Shown: positions 16,258 through 24,546 of the stretch, piece by piece | How positions within the stretch are numbered: the first letter of the stretch is position 1 | Layout: each line of letters starts with the position of its first letter | Source of the DNA: OMII01 sp947467385 | Lineage (GTDB): Bacteria; Bdellovibrionota_C; UBA2361; OMII01 | Direction: 5' to 3' | Length of the DNA stretch: 64,000 bases | Assembly: GCA_044360075.1 (NCBI GenBank) | Contig: JBIKLA010000013.1 | Span: 1-64,000 of the forward strand | Made by a program: the position numbers and the translations under genes | Notes under the pieces: model-generated | What the model was told of the DNA's origin: nothing | The model's input: the letters and a program-made list of their open reading frames with translations, nothing else | Databases searched by the model: none

Positions 16258-19047
16258 CTAGTGGACTGTAGCGGCGCCGGAGGACTGGTTCAAGAGGATG
16301 GTTTGCAGCATCGCCCTGTAGAGAGGAACGCGGTCCGACCAGCTGTGGCGAGCCTGTGTTGCGCGGGTGACCAGCCCCTCGTAGGCGGCTTGGTCGTCTG
16401 TGACAGTGAGGGCCCAGTGGCAGGTATTGGCATATGCCGTCGGAGAGAACTCGTCACACAAAAAGCCGGTTCCGGTCCCGCGGGTCGGGCAGAAATTCTC
16501 GACCGTGCTTGAGATTCCCCCGACGTTGCGGCCAATGACAAGGGTGCCGGCGGCGAGTGCCTCCAGCTGCGTAATCCCGCCCGGCTCAAAGCGAGACGGC
16601 ATGAGAAAAAACGCGCTGGCGAATATGATCTCAAGAGCACGTGAGTGCGGCACATAATCGAAGACGGTGCGAATCCTGCCGGGATAGAGTGCACAGAGAT
16701 ACTCCAGCGAGGCGCGCAGGCTCGCGCAGGAGGGGTCGCCCTCAGTTGTCGGCCCAGCAACGAGTATCTGCACATCTGGATGGTCTGCTAGTATTGTCTC
16801 AAGCGTAGACGTATTGCGCCCATCGACGAACCCTGAGAGGAGCGAGAGGCCCTTCTGCTCGGCCATGCGACCAACGAAGCTGATCAGGCGCGCGTTGGGA
16901 CTCGGCGCCAGGCCGTAGCGATCCTGAATGTCGCGCTTGACCTGCTGCTTGGCAGCGAGAAGCCCTGCCGTCGAGCCAAACGGCTCGCCATGTTTGCCAG
17001 CGATAGTCGAGAGATAGCGATTTACCTCGGGCCTGTTGATGCCGTTGCTGATGCCGAAGACCCGGTCTGTTTTATGCTGCAGCACGTACTCAAGCCCGTC
17101 ACCGCCGGAGACAGAGAGGAGCTGGCGAGCGTAGGGCTCCGACACTGTGAGGATGCCTCCCGATGCGTGCTGGGCAGCGGCCATTGAGAAGTTGAGGAGG
17201 TCGGTGTTGTGAGGATCTCGGAAGCCGAAGAAGTGCTCGGGCGCCAGATTGAACATCGGCCAGAGGTCCTCATTGTTTGTGTTACTCGGGAGTCGGCCGT
17301 GGTAGTCCGCCCCGCCGTTGTGGATCATGTGAATCGTCTTGCAGTCTCTAAGCCACGGAACGGTTTGGTAACGGCTGTCGAGCGCGCAAAACGCCGGGAC
17401 ACATGCGGTCATCCAGTCATTAGAGATAACAACGCTCGGGCGAATTCCGAAGTGCTTGATCGCAATCGTCTCAAGGGTGGCGCGTGAGAAGATAATTGCG
17501 CGGCGCAGCTGCTCGTCGGCAAAAACCGGCTGGTAGAGGCGATCAAAGACTGAGGGGTTCGTGAGCAGAAAGACGCGCAGATTGTGGTGAGAGGCTTCAT
17601 AAACCTTGAGCGGGACCGCGCTTGGGCTGCGGCGCATATGGCTTGTGCCAGAGTGGTAGGTGGGGCCAACGTGAACGGTCACGGAGCCAACGTAAGATGG
17701 CTTCACGGTTGTGTCGCCAAGCTTGATACCCTGTGAGAGCACCTGCTGCGCATCGGGATGCTTGTTGCCGTTTGCGAACCGGTACAATGGGGAGATAATC
17801 GTTGTCGGAATGCCAGAGCGCGCAAGCTCGGGAGGCAGACCGGAGATAACCTGGGCAAGGCCCCCAGCCGCTGCGTGGGGGCCCTCAGGAGTGATGAACA
17901 CCACCTCTCCAACCCCGTAGTTGAGGCACATAAGCTCGGATAGGCTTGATGGCGTTGTGTTTGTCAAAGCCCGGCTTGCGGCTTCAGCATGTGGAGCAAC
18001 TGCCGAGAGCAGCGCTCCAAGGGGCGCAAAGGGTTTTCTTTTCAGGATCTCCTCGCAGGCAGCATCGAGACTGCCTATTCCGCGCACGGCCTCTGAGAGC
18101 GTAGCAAGAGACCATGCATGGCTTTCGTCGAGCGCAGATTCCCTGCGGCGCACCGAATCAAGGTCGTCGTGCGCGACAATGAAGGGGGCGTCCCCGCCTG
18201 AAAGCTCAGCCATCCATACCTTTTCGCTTGAGCCGTGAACCTGGGCAAAGAGTGTTGCACCGTAGCTTCCGTGGTTTGGCACGTGGAGCCGGTGGGTAAC
18301 GAGGGAATTTCCGTGAGATGCAGGCTGGAGGGTCACGAGCTCGTCCTGCCATTGGGGTGAGAGCTCATCGTAGCTGCCCCAGTGCGTAAAAATGTCGACA
18401 GTCGCGCCGGGAATCTGAGGAGTCTGGATCACCGCACGAAGTGTGACGGTGTTGCCGATGGTAGAGGCTGAGAGTGGAGACACGACGAAGAGCTCAGTGC
18501 GCAGTGTACCGACTGCGCGCGCGAGCAGCTCGTCTTGGGATTGGGAGATAACCAGCGTGGGCGTGTCGTCAAGATCGAGCGAGATCGTGGGTGCGATCTG
18601 GGTGATGAGCTGGATCGTCTGAACTGAAGACGGTACTCCACGAAGCGCTGTCCTCTGGGTGATCTCGATGTCCTGCTTGCGGATGTCGAGTGTATCGCTT
18701 GGGATGTGCGGTGTGGCCTCGATGATGTCATGAATGAGCGATGCCACCTCGCGGTGCTGCTCCTGGCGTATGGAGCGGGCGATCAGCCGCGTGAGGCTGT
18801 TGTGGGTGCGCGTGCCAGGCTTGATGAAGAGGGCGCTTGGAAGGCGATGCCGACCGAGAGTTGTCACCGAGTAGCTGCGAGAGGAAAGATCGAGGTCAAT
18901 CTGAGCACGAACCCCTGCAAGCTGAGCGCGGGGCGGCTGGAGCGCCTCTCGGCCTCCCCGCAACCCAACGACAAGCGACCGATACGCCTCGCCGTTAACC
19001 AGAATTTCAAACCGCAGTACCTCGGTCCCGCTTCCTTGTGTGTTCAT
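16258..19047 (-). CDS. Glycogen/starch-synthase-like GT5 with a large N-terminal extension
   Basis: A 929-residue GT-B glycosyltransferase. The C-terminal 550 residues are a GT5 starch-synthase type catalytic region: VVFITPEGPHAAAGGLAQV (384-402) at the N-lobe start, SNDWMTACVP, ISNGI, then SFVGRMAEQKG opening the C-lobe and SRFEPGGITQLEALAAGT, the donor-binding loop with the family Glu. In standard GlgA the first motif is KTGGL; here the Lys is replaced (AAGGL, 393-397), so nucleotide-sugar binding may differ. The first 375 residues are additional; a stretch near 200-290 looks like a beta-sandwich carbohydrate-binding module. GlgA itself has about 480 residues, so this is a fused or specialised alpha-glucan synthase. 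No glgB, glgC or glgP is adjacent. Confidence 0.8.
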   Translation of the reverse strand: MNTQGSGTEVLRFEILVNGEAYRSLVVGLRGGREALQPPRAQLAGVRAQIDLDLSSRSYSVTTLGRHRLPSALFIKPGTRTHNSLTRLIARSIRQEQHREVASLIHDIIEATPHIPSDTLDIRKQDIEITQRTALRGVPSSVQTIQLITQIAPTISLDLDDTPTLVISQSQDELLARAVGTLRTELFVVSPLSASTIGNTVTLRAVIQTPQIPGATVDIFTHWGSYDELSPQWQDELVTLQPASHGNSLVTHRLHVPNHGSYGATLFAQVHGSSEKVWMAELSGGDAPFIVAHDDLDSVRRRESALDESHAWSLATLSEAVRGIGSLDAACEEILKRKPFAPLGALLSAVAPHAEAASRALTNTTPSSLSELMCLNYGVGEVVFITPEGPHAAAGGLAQVISGLPPELARSGIPTTIISPLYRFANGNKHPDAQQVLSQGIKLGDTTVKPSYVGSVTVHVGPTYHSGTSHMRRSPSAVPLKVYEASHHNLRVFLLTNPSVFDRLYQPVFADEQLRRAIIFSRATLETIAIKHFGIRPSVVISNDWMTACVPAFCALDSRYQTVPWLRDCKTIHMIHNGGADYHGRLPSNTNNEDLWPMFNLAPEHFFGFRDPHNTDLLNFSMAAAQHASGGILTVSEPYARQLLSVSGGDGLEYVLQHKTDRVFGISNGINRPEVNRYLSTIAGKHGEPFGSTAGLLAAKQQVKRDIQDRYGLAPSPNARLISFVGRMAEQKGLSLLSGFVDGRNTSTLETILADHPDVQILVAGPTTEGDPSCASLRASLEYLCALYPGRIRTVFDYVPHSRALEIIFASAFFLMPSRFEPGGITQLEALAAGTLVIGRNVGGISSTVENFCPTRGTGTGFLCDEFSPTAYANTCHWALTVTDDQAAYEGLVTRATQARHSWSDRVPLYRAMLQTILLNQSSGAATVH

Positions 19048-19093
19048 TCCAAAGAATCCTCTTAAGTGCTTGATGAGGATGTTTTAGGAAGTG

Positions 19094-19111
19094 GTGCCAC
19101 GTTTTTGGCAC
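19094..19111 (-). repeat. Inverted repeat upstream of the GT5 gene
   Basis: GTGCCA-CGTTTT-TGGCAC is a perfect 6-bp inverted repeat, 47-64 bases upstream of the GT5 start. It could be an operator half-site pair or a leader hairpin. The remainder of this 178-bp gap shows no gene. Confidence 0.35.
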
Positions 19112-19225
19112 GGCTGGAAAAAGGTACAAAACTGTTACAAGACAGCGATTTTCAGGGGGTTGCAGAAGATGTGAGGGAAAAAGGTGCCGAGATATTGTAT
19201 TCCCTCTCGGTCAGGGGTGGGTTGT

Positions 19226-19939
19226 TTAACCTTGGGGGCCCAAATGCTCAAAGCTCCCAGCGAAGTATCCTTTCGGCTCAAATGGATTGAGCCTGCGAAA
19301 GAGCTTCACTTCGCCGTCCTTGTCGAGGCGCCCGAAGTACCTGCCATGGTCCAGGAGCGAGTAGCTCTTGGGATGGAGGGCATCGGCGGAATTCGCGATC
19401 TCTGGTGTCAGGGGGCCCACATAAAAGGGCTCGCCTATCACTGAGAAGCCGTCGAAAATCATGACGCCCATGGGCGACATGGCCTTCGTTTCAACATCGA
19501 GTCCTGCGATTTTTAGCGCAAGAACCGACATGGGGTTTACCCATGCCAGGTTGACCGCTTCCACGGACTCTCGAGGTGGGCCAAACGGGAGGGCATAGAA
19601 GAGGTGATACTCCACTATCTTCCGCTCCTGCTCCCGAACCTCCCACATCGGCCTCCCGATTCGAAAGAAATAGGAGGCTCGCACCCCGACCTCCTCAAGA
19701 AGCTCCCGCTCAAGCGTCTGCTCGATCGAGGCATCTTCGGGATCGGCGGCTCCGCCCGGCAGGTCAAACATCCACGGGAACTCTCCGTCCCCGTTTCGTT
19801 GCTTCACCAGCACGCGCGGCTTTCCGATGTTGGGCCGAAGGGACGATTCCCTACCGATTATTCCGAACGCGGCCGTTACCTTGTCGAAGCCTTCATACGA
19901 GGGCTCGCTCATAAAAGACCCGTAGGGCTCTAAAACCAT
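19226..19939 (-). CDS. Nudix hydrolase with an expanded Nudix box
   Basis: A 237-residue Nudix-fold pyrophosphohydrolase that would cleave a nucleoside diphosphate linked to another group. The box reads GGAADPEDASIEQTLE then RELLEEVGV. The RELLEEVG half is canonical, but there are two extra residues between the first Gly/Glu half and the REL half compared with Gx5Ex7REUxEExGU. About 60 residues precede the fold and a conserved-looking C-terminal part follows (SPMGVMIFDGFSVIGEP), unlike MutT-size enzymes. The start at 19939 is decided by AAGGAG six bases upstream; the longer frame to 20023 is probably not translated. The substrate is unknown. It sits alone between the GT5 gene and hldD. Confidence 0.82.
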   Translation of the reverse strand: MVLEPYGSFMSEPSYEGFDKVTAAFGIIGRESSLRPNIGKPRVLVKQRNGDGEFPWMFDLPGGAADPEDASIEQTLERELLEEVGVRASYFFRIGRPMWEVREQERKIVEYHLFYALPFGPPRESVEAVNLAWVNPMSVLALKIAGLDVETKAMSPMGVMIFDGFSVIGEPFYVGPLTPEIANSADALHPKSYSLLDHGRYFGRLDKDGEVKLFRRLNPFEPKGYFAGSFEHLGPQG

Positions 19940-20100
19940 CTCCGTCTCCTTGGGGACAAGCCCCGGTAAGAGAAAACCTAAAACCCAACCGGCAAGTGTG
20001 CGGACCTGAGGGCTGAAATGCAACAGGCGGGTAGGATCTTTGGCAGGCGCGGGGCGCTTTCAGATCGATCTAGTTCGGCTTGGATTCGATGCTTTAGAGG

Positions 20101-21072
20101 TTAAAGATGCTTGAGCGGCGGCAGCAGGTAGGCCGACACGTAATCAGCAACCCCTTCCTCAAGGGTGTGAATCTTGCCAGCATAGCCCGCAGCCCGGATC
20201 TTTCCCATCGGAGCTTCGGTAAAGTACTGGTACTGGTTGCGCAAAGCAGGGGGCATGTCGACGTACTGAACGTTCCACGGCTTCTTCATCGACGTAAAGA
20301 CTGCGCTCAAGAGGTCGTTCCATGAGCGCGCCACGCCGGAGCCCACGTTGAAGAGGCCGTTGACGCTCGGGGTGTTGAGGAGCCACCACATAATTTCGCA
20401 GCAGTCTTTGACGTAGACGAAGTCCCGCTTCTGCTCGCCATCCTTGTAGTCGGGGCGATGGGAGCGAAAAAGCGAGAACTGCCCCGTGGCCTGAATCGCA
20501 TTAAACGACTTCCACGCTACGCTAGCCATGTCGCCCTTGTAGTACTCGTTGGGCCCATACACGTTGAAGAACTTGAGCCCTGCAATACGCGAAAGGTGCC
20601 CGTTGTCGCGCGCCCACAGGTCGAGGATGTGCTTTGAGATGCCGTACTGGTTGAGGGGCTTCAGCGAATCAAGGCGCGAGATGTCGTCGCCGTACCCCTG
20701 GGAGCCGTCGCCATACGTGGCTGCGCTGCTGGCATAGACAAAACGCTTGTCGTGGGCGAGGCAGTATTCGGCGAGGGTCTTGGTATACTCGAAGTTGTTT
20801 TTGCGCAGGTACTCGACGTTAGTTTCGGTCGTGCTCGAGCATGCGCCCATATGGACGATGGCTGAGAGCCCCTTGGGGAGCTTGTTGGTGATCACCTGGT
20901 CGAGGAAGGTGCCCTTGTCGACAAATTGGAAGAGGGCCTTGCCGGCCAGGTTGTTCTTGCGCGCAGGAGAGAGGTCTTCGTCAACGACGATAAGGTCCTT
21001 GATTCCTTCGTGGATAAGCTTTGCAACAAAGGCGCTTCCAATGAATCCGGCGCCTCCTGTGACAACGATCAT
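20101..21072 (-). CDS. hldD: ADP-L-glycero-D-manno-heptose-6-epimerase
   Basis: Last step in making ADP-L-glycero-beta-D-manno-heptose, the heptose donor for the inner core of lipopolysaccharide; a cytoplasmic NADP-dependent short-chain dehydrogenase/epimerase. The 323-residue length fits the family. The Rossmann motif TGGAGFIGS is at 5-13; ASSAATYG and YGISK give the Ser/Tyr143/Lys147 catalytic set. Family-specific stretches such as FFNVYGPNEYYKGDMASVA and KRDFVYVKDC are present. Other heptose genes (gmhA, hldE, gmhB) are not in the window. The gene is headed by a strong promoter positioned for a leaderless mRNA. Confidence 0.95.
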   Translation of the reverse strand: MIVVTGGAGFIGSAFVAKLIHEGIKDLIVVDEDLSPARKNNLAGKALFQFVDKGTFLDQVITNKLPKGLSAIVHMGACSSTTETNVEYLRKNNFEYTKTLAEYCLAHDKRFVYASSAATYGDGSQGYGDDISRLDSLKPLNQYGISKHILDLWARDNGHLSRIAGLKFFNVYGPNEYYKGDMASVAWKSFNAIQATGQFSLFRSHRPDYKDGEQKRDFVYVKDCCEIMWWLLNTPSVNGLFNVGSGVARSWNDLLSAVFTSMKKPWNVQYVDMPPALRNQYQYFTEAPMGKIRAAGYAGKIHTLEEGVADYVSAYLLPPLKHL

Positions 21073-21078
21073 TGCTTA

Positions 21079-21108
21079 AGATTACCCGCGCCTAACGCGG
21101 GATGTCCA
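21079..21108 (-). promoter_or_regulatory. hldD promoter with an inverted repeat in its spacer
   Basis: On the minus strand TGGACA (21108-21103), an 18-bp spacer and TAATCT (21084-21079), ending six bases before the ATG at 21072. The spacer consists almost entirely of the perfect hairpin CCCGCG-CCTAA-CGCGGG (21085-21101), a plausible operator. Confidence 0.6.
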
Positions 21109-21162
21109 CCTATAGCGGGAAGAAAAATTGCCGTTTTACTGCCGAGTTGTGCCGGATCTTGC

Positions 21163-21191
21163 TGGAAAGAAGCATGCTGGGGCCCTAGACT
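21163..21191 (+). promoter_or_regulatory. Promoter of the DUF2071 gene
   Basis: TGGAAA (21163-21168), a 17-bp spacer and TAGACT (21186-21191), ending seven bases before the ATG at 21199. It is divergent from the hldD promoter. Confidence 0.45.
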
Positions 21192-21198
21192 ACTAGGA

Positions 21199-21957
21199 AT
21201 GCACTCAACGGAAGCGCCCGCTCACAAATCGCCCAAGACGCATGAATGGCCATTCCTTTCAGCGCAGTGGCTCGGTCTCGTAATGGCGCAGTGGCCTGTG
21301 CCGCAAGAGGTTCTCATGCGGTATCTGCCAAAAGGGGTTGAGCTGGACACGTTTGGGGGAAGCTCGTACGTGAGCCTCGTGGGCCTGCAGTTCGCTGGCA
21401 CGAAGATTCTGGGGGTGGGCGTGCCATTGCACCGCGATTTCGTGGAGGTCAACCTACGGTTCTACGTCCGGCGTGAGGCGCCAGAGGGCCTACGGCGAGG
21501 GGTCGTGTTTATCAGCGAGTACGTTCCTCGCTTCTGGGTCGCCTTTTTTGCGCGATGCCTCTACAACGAGCGGTATGCATCGGTTCCGATGGGAGCGGAC
21601 GTTTCGTGCTCAGCTGGCAGATCCTCGTGGAAGTACGCGTGGACAACACAGGGCCGAGAGAATCGGGTGGTAGCGCAGGCGCTCGGCGAGCCGCAGCCGA
21701 TGCGGCCTGGCTCGCGCGAGGAATACATTGCAGAGCACTACTGGGGCTACTCGTCGCTGCGAAGCGGCGGCACTGCTGAGTATCGTGTGCGCCATGCGCC
21801 GTGGCTGATCTGGGAATCGGCTCAGGTGTCGCTCGACTGGTCGCCGCAGCATGCCTACGGCGGCCCGTGGGGAGAGATCCTCTCCACTGCGCCCGAGTTT
21901 GCCTTTGTGGCTACTGGCTCTCCCGTTACCGTTTCATGGGGCGCCCGAATCGCCTAG
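21199..21957 (+). CDS. DUF2071 (YqjF-like) protein
   Basis: A 252-residue cytoplasmic protein of the DUF2071/YqjF family, whose function is unknown. Recognisable family stretches are the opening WLGLVMAQWPVPQEVLMRYLPKG, then the D-x-F/GSSYVSLVGLQF region, VNLRFYVRRE, VVFISEYVPRFWVAFFARCLYNERY, and EHYWGYSS near the end. The upstream continuation of the frame to 20926 overlaps hldD and its promoter region, so the ATG at 21199 is preferred. A promoter-like element ends seven bases before it and there is no good ribosome site. Its stop shares the tetranucleotide CTAG with the stop of the convergent GT39 gene. Confidence 0.82.
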   Translation: MHSTEAPAHKSPKTHEWPFLSAQWLGLVMAQWPVPQEVLMRYLPKGVELDTFGGSSYVSLVGLQFAGTKILGVGVPLHRDFVEVNLRFYVRREAPEGLRRGVVFISEYVPRFWVAFFARCLYNERYASVPMGADVSCSAGRSSWKYAWTTQGRENRVVAQALGEPQPMRPGSREEYIAEHYWGYSSLRSGGTAEYRVRHAPWLIWESAQVSLDWSPQHAYGGPWGEILSTAPEFAFVATGSPVTVSWGARIA

Positions 21958-23873
21958 GAGGCAGCACGGATCGCGATGCCTAATCGGCGCGGGTCGTCGC
22001 TTAAGCCGCGGTCCTGTGGGGAGTGTATCTCGCGGACGACGAGCGTAAGGCTCGGAGCTGCGTCACCCGGCGCTGAAGGAATCGAGACAGAGATCTTTTT
22101 CCACATGCCTGCCTGGGGAAGGGAGATTGCGGAGATCGGATCGCCGCTTGCAGTGACGATATCGAGCTGTTGGTTCGGCCACGGAGACATTATCTCGGCC
22201 GAAAAAGATGCCGCACCGACAGGCAGCGTAACCGTGGTTGCTCGATCCTGAAGCCAGCAGTGCTCCTCGTCGCTGGCGCCACATTCTGGAACAAGCAAGC
22301 CATTGCGAGCTGCGACGACCAGCGTTGCAGGTTCCGCTGCTTCGGCAGCTTTGATAGTTTCAGCGGTTACGCGCAGCACTGACAGGGCGGGATTTCGCGG
22401 GGCATGCTTGTCGACCGGCAAGCCGGGAACGGCGAGCTCGATTTTGAAGGGCAGTGGAGAACGCTGTGCGATGTCCTGCGGAAGCACGAGAACCGAGAAG
22501 CCGCGCTGCACGAGTCGAGCAAGGGATGAGCGGCTGAGGTCGACGACCATCACGCCTGGCTCGCGCTGTAAGTACGGCGGGATCTGGAGCGCGCCGTCGA
22601 TAGCAACCTCATCTTGCCGGTTGCGGGACTCAAGCCAAGCCGCAAGAACGTCGCGGCTCTCGGGCTGAAGGAGCTCGGATGCAGCGATGCGGATGGATGC
22701 GATGGCGGGTGGCGCGATCGCCGCTACGGCAGCAACGAGGGCAACAGCTGGGCGCAAGCCCGGAGACGACAACCTGCGAGAGAGGCGCTCGAGTCCGTAG
22801 GCGGCAGCGACAGCAGCGTAGGGGACTATCGCCACCATGTTGCGCGTGAAGTTGGTTTTCTGGGCGATCATGAGTGCCACGTATGCGGCTGGGAACGAGA
22901 GGAACGTGACCATTGCTGGGGTACGGCGGGCGCAGCAGGCGGCCACACCAACGCCGGCTAGCACTGTGGCGATAATTCCGACGCCATCCGAGGCTAGCCA
23001 GGCGAGGTAAAAGAGCGCCTGTTCGATGCCGGGCGGGGCAGAGTGGCCATCGTGGCCGGTTGCGTAGTGCCATATCTCGTACGAAAGGCCTCGCCAGAAC
23101 TCCTCGAAGGCCAAGAAAGAATACGGCGCACCGACGGCGTACCCGACAGCCGGCGCCGCGATGGCGAGCAAGAGCCCAGCGAGTGTCCGGTCACGGTAGA
23201 GCGCCACAACGAGCGGCACCACTGCGATGGGGGCAGCGTTGTACTTAGTGGCGCCGGCCAGTCCGGCGCACAGGCCGCTCAAGAAAAGCCATCGTCGAGC
23301 GTAGGGGTTGCGCAGCGCGCGGATGCCGAGGGCTGTTGAGAGAAGGCAGAACAGCGCCATCGGCACATCAACGCCGATGATGTCGGAGTTGAGGAGAACC
23401 TCCGGTGACACCGCAACGAGAAGGGCTGCCGTGCAGGCCGCCACCAGCGGGGCCTCAAGCATCGTTGCGATGAGGAAGGTGACGACAACGAGCCCGAGGC
23501 TTATAGCGACGCTGAAGGACCGGCTCCATGCCAAAACGGTTGGGTGCGACGCGGTGAAGGCATATCCAGCAAGGCCTTGAGGATCACGGGTCTTGATCGC
23601 CTGGATGCCGGAGGTCTCCCCGGTTAGGCGCATCCAGGCACCGCTTGCGTACACCACGGGCATGCGCAGGTAGAAATGCAGGGCGGGCTTATTAAAGTAG
23701 TGCGGATGGAGCTCGCCTCGCTGGGCCATCTCCACGGTGCGGTTAAAGTGGTGGGCGTCATCCTCGTGGTAGAAGTAGCGTAAGTGCGCCGCGACGAGCG
23801 GGCCCCTAAGCGCCAGGGCGACGAGGAGACAGCACGCCAGCAGCAAAGCCTGTCGACGAGGCGCTCCCCGCAT
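21954..23873 (-). CDS. GT39-like integral membrane glycosyltransferase
   Basis: A 639-residue membrane enzyme of the GT-C class (PMT/ArnT type) that would move a sugar from a polyprenyl-phosphate donor to lipid or protein on the periplasmic face. After the first helix the acidic loop motif YHEDDAHHF (Asp38-Asp39) matches the catalytic loop of this class. Roughly 11 more helices follow, for example VAISLGLVVVTFLIATML, and then a soluble C-terminal domain from about residue 420. No ArnT-specific neighbours (arnA-F) are present. GT39 includes protein O-mannosyltransferases; whether the target is a protein such as the Thr-rich repeat protein is speculation. It starts 7 bases upstream of the nitroreductase-gene stop side, in one operon with the two genes before it. 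Confidence 0.75.
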   Translation of the reverse strand: MRGAPRRQALLLACCLLVALALRGPLVAAHLRYFYHEDDAHHFNRTVEMAQRGELHPHYFNKPALHFYLRMPVVYASGAWMRLTGETSGIQAIKTRDPQGLAGYAFTASHPTVLAWSRSFSVAISLGLVVVTFLIATMLEAPLVAACTAALLVAVSPEVLLNSDIIGVDVPMALFCLLSTALGIRALRNPYARRWLFLSGLCAGLAGATKYNAAPIAVVPLVVALYRDRTLAGLLLAIAAPAVGYAVGAPYSFLAFEEFWRGLSYEIWHYATGHDGHSAPPGIEQALFYLAWLASDGVGIIATVLAGVGVAACCARRTPAMVTFLSFPAAYVALMIAQKTNFTRNMVAIVPYAAVAAAYGLERLSRRLSSPGLRPAVALVAAVAAIAPPAIASIRIAASELLQPESRDVLAAWLESRNRQDEVAIDGALQIPPYLQREPGVMVVDLSRSSLARLVQRGFSVLVLPQDIAQRSPLPFKIELAVPGLPVDKHAPRNPALSVLRVTAETIKAAEAAEPATLVVAARNGLLVPECGASDEEHCWLQDRATTVTLPVGAASFSAEIMSPWPNQQLDIVTASGDPISAISLPQAGMWKKISVSIPSAPGDAAPSLTLVVREIHSPQDRGLSDDPRRLGIAIRAAS

Positions 23874-23879
23874 ACTTAC

Positions 23880-24533
23880 TTACCGGCGCTCAAAGATCTG
23901 TTCTGCGGGGAAGCGAACCTTCGCGAGGCCAGCCAGCGCGTCGTCCTGGGATCGGTACCCGAGGGCCGCCACCACCTTGGCCGAGTAGCCCTTGGAGGGA
24001 AGGCCGAGAGCCTCGTTGTATGCCGCTGCGCTAAAGCCCTCAATCGGACACGTATCGATCTCCAGGACTGCCGCCGCAGAGAGGAGCATGCCGAGCGCCA
24101 GGTAGACCTGGTTCGCGCACCAGTTCTCAACAGCACCGGGGGCGGTCATCGACGCGACAAATCCGTTCATCATGCCGCGGTACTGCTCGAGGGTAGCCTC
24201 TTGCATCCCCCGCACGGCGCAGATGCGCTTGATGAATGAGTCGACGTACTCGGGATCAACCGAGGTCCGGGCAGCGAGGACGACGAGGTGCGAAGCATCG
24301 ACGACCTGTGGCTGGTTCCACGAGTGCGGAAGAAGCTTTTTGCGGAGGTCCATGTCAGAGATGGTGACGAAGCGCCATGGCTGCAGGCCAAACGACGACG
24401 GTGCGTTGAGCAGGGACTGCTCGAGGCTTTGCCAGTCGCGAGAAGAGATTTTTTTTGTTGGATCAAAACGCTTGGTCGCGTAGCGCCACAGGAGTTGCTT
24501 GTCGAGGAGATCATTTGAGGTGGTGTTGGACAT
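23880..24533 (-). CDS. Nitroreductase-family NAD(P)H oxidoreductase
   Basis: A 217-residue FMN-dependent oxidoreductase of the NfsB/YdgI group that reduces nitro compounds, quinones or other two-electron acceptors. Family marks are the opening WRYATKRFDPTKKIS (FMN phosphate-binding Arg residues), APSSFGLQPWRFV, the middle helix ALGMLLSAAAVLEIDTCPIEGF and the end KVVAALGYRSQDD. AAGGA about 11 bases before the ATG supports the start. It lies 13 bp downstream of the methyltransferase gene and 6 bp upstream of the GT39 gene in the same direction. The physiological substrate is not apparent. Confidence 0.9.
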   Translation of the reverse strand: MSNTTSNDLLDKQLLWRYATKRFDPTKKISSRDWQSLEQSLLNAPSSFGLQPWRFVTISDMDLRKKLLPHSWNQPQVVDASHLVVLAARTSVDPEYVDSFIKRICAVRGMQEATLEQYRGMMNGFVASMTAPGAVENWCANQVYLALGMLLSAAAVLEIDTCPIEGFSAAAYNEALGLPSKGYSAKVVAALGYRSQDDALAGLAKVRFPAEQIFERR

Positions 24534-24546
24534 GGCTGTCTAATCC

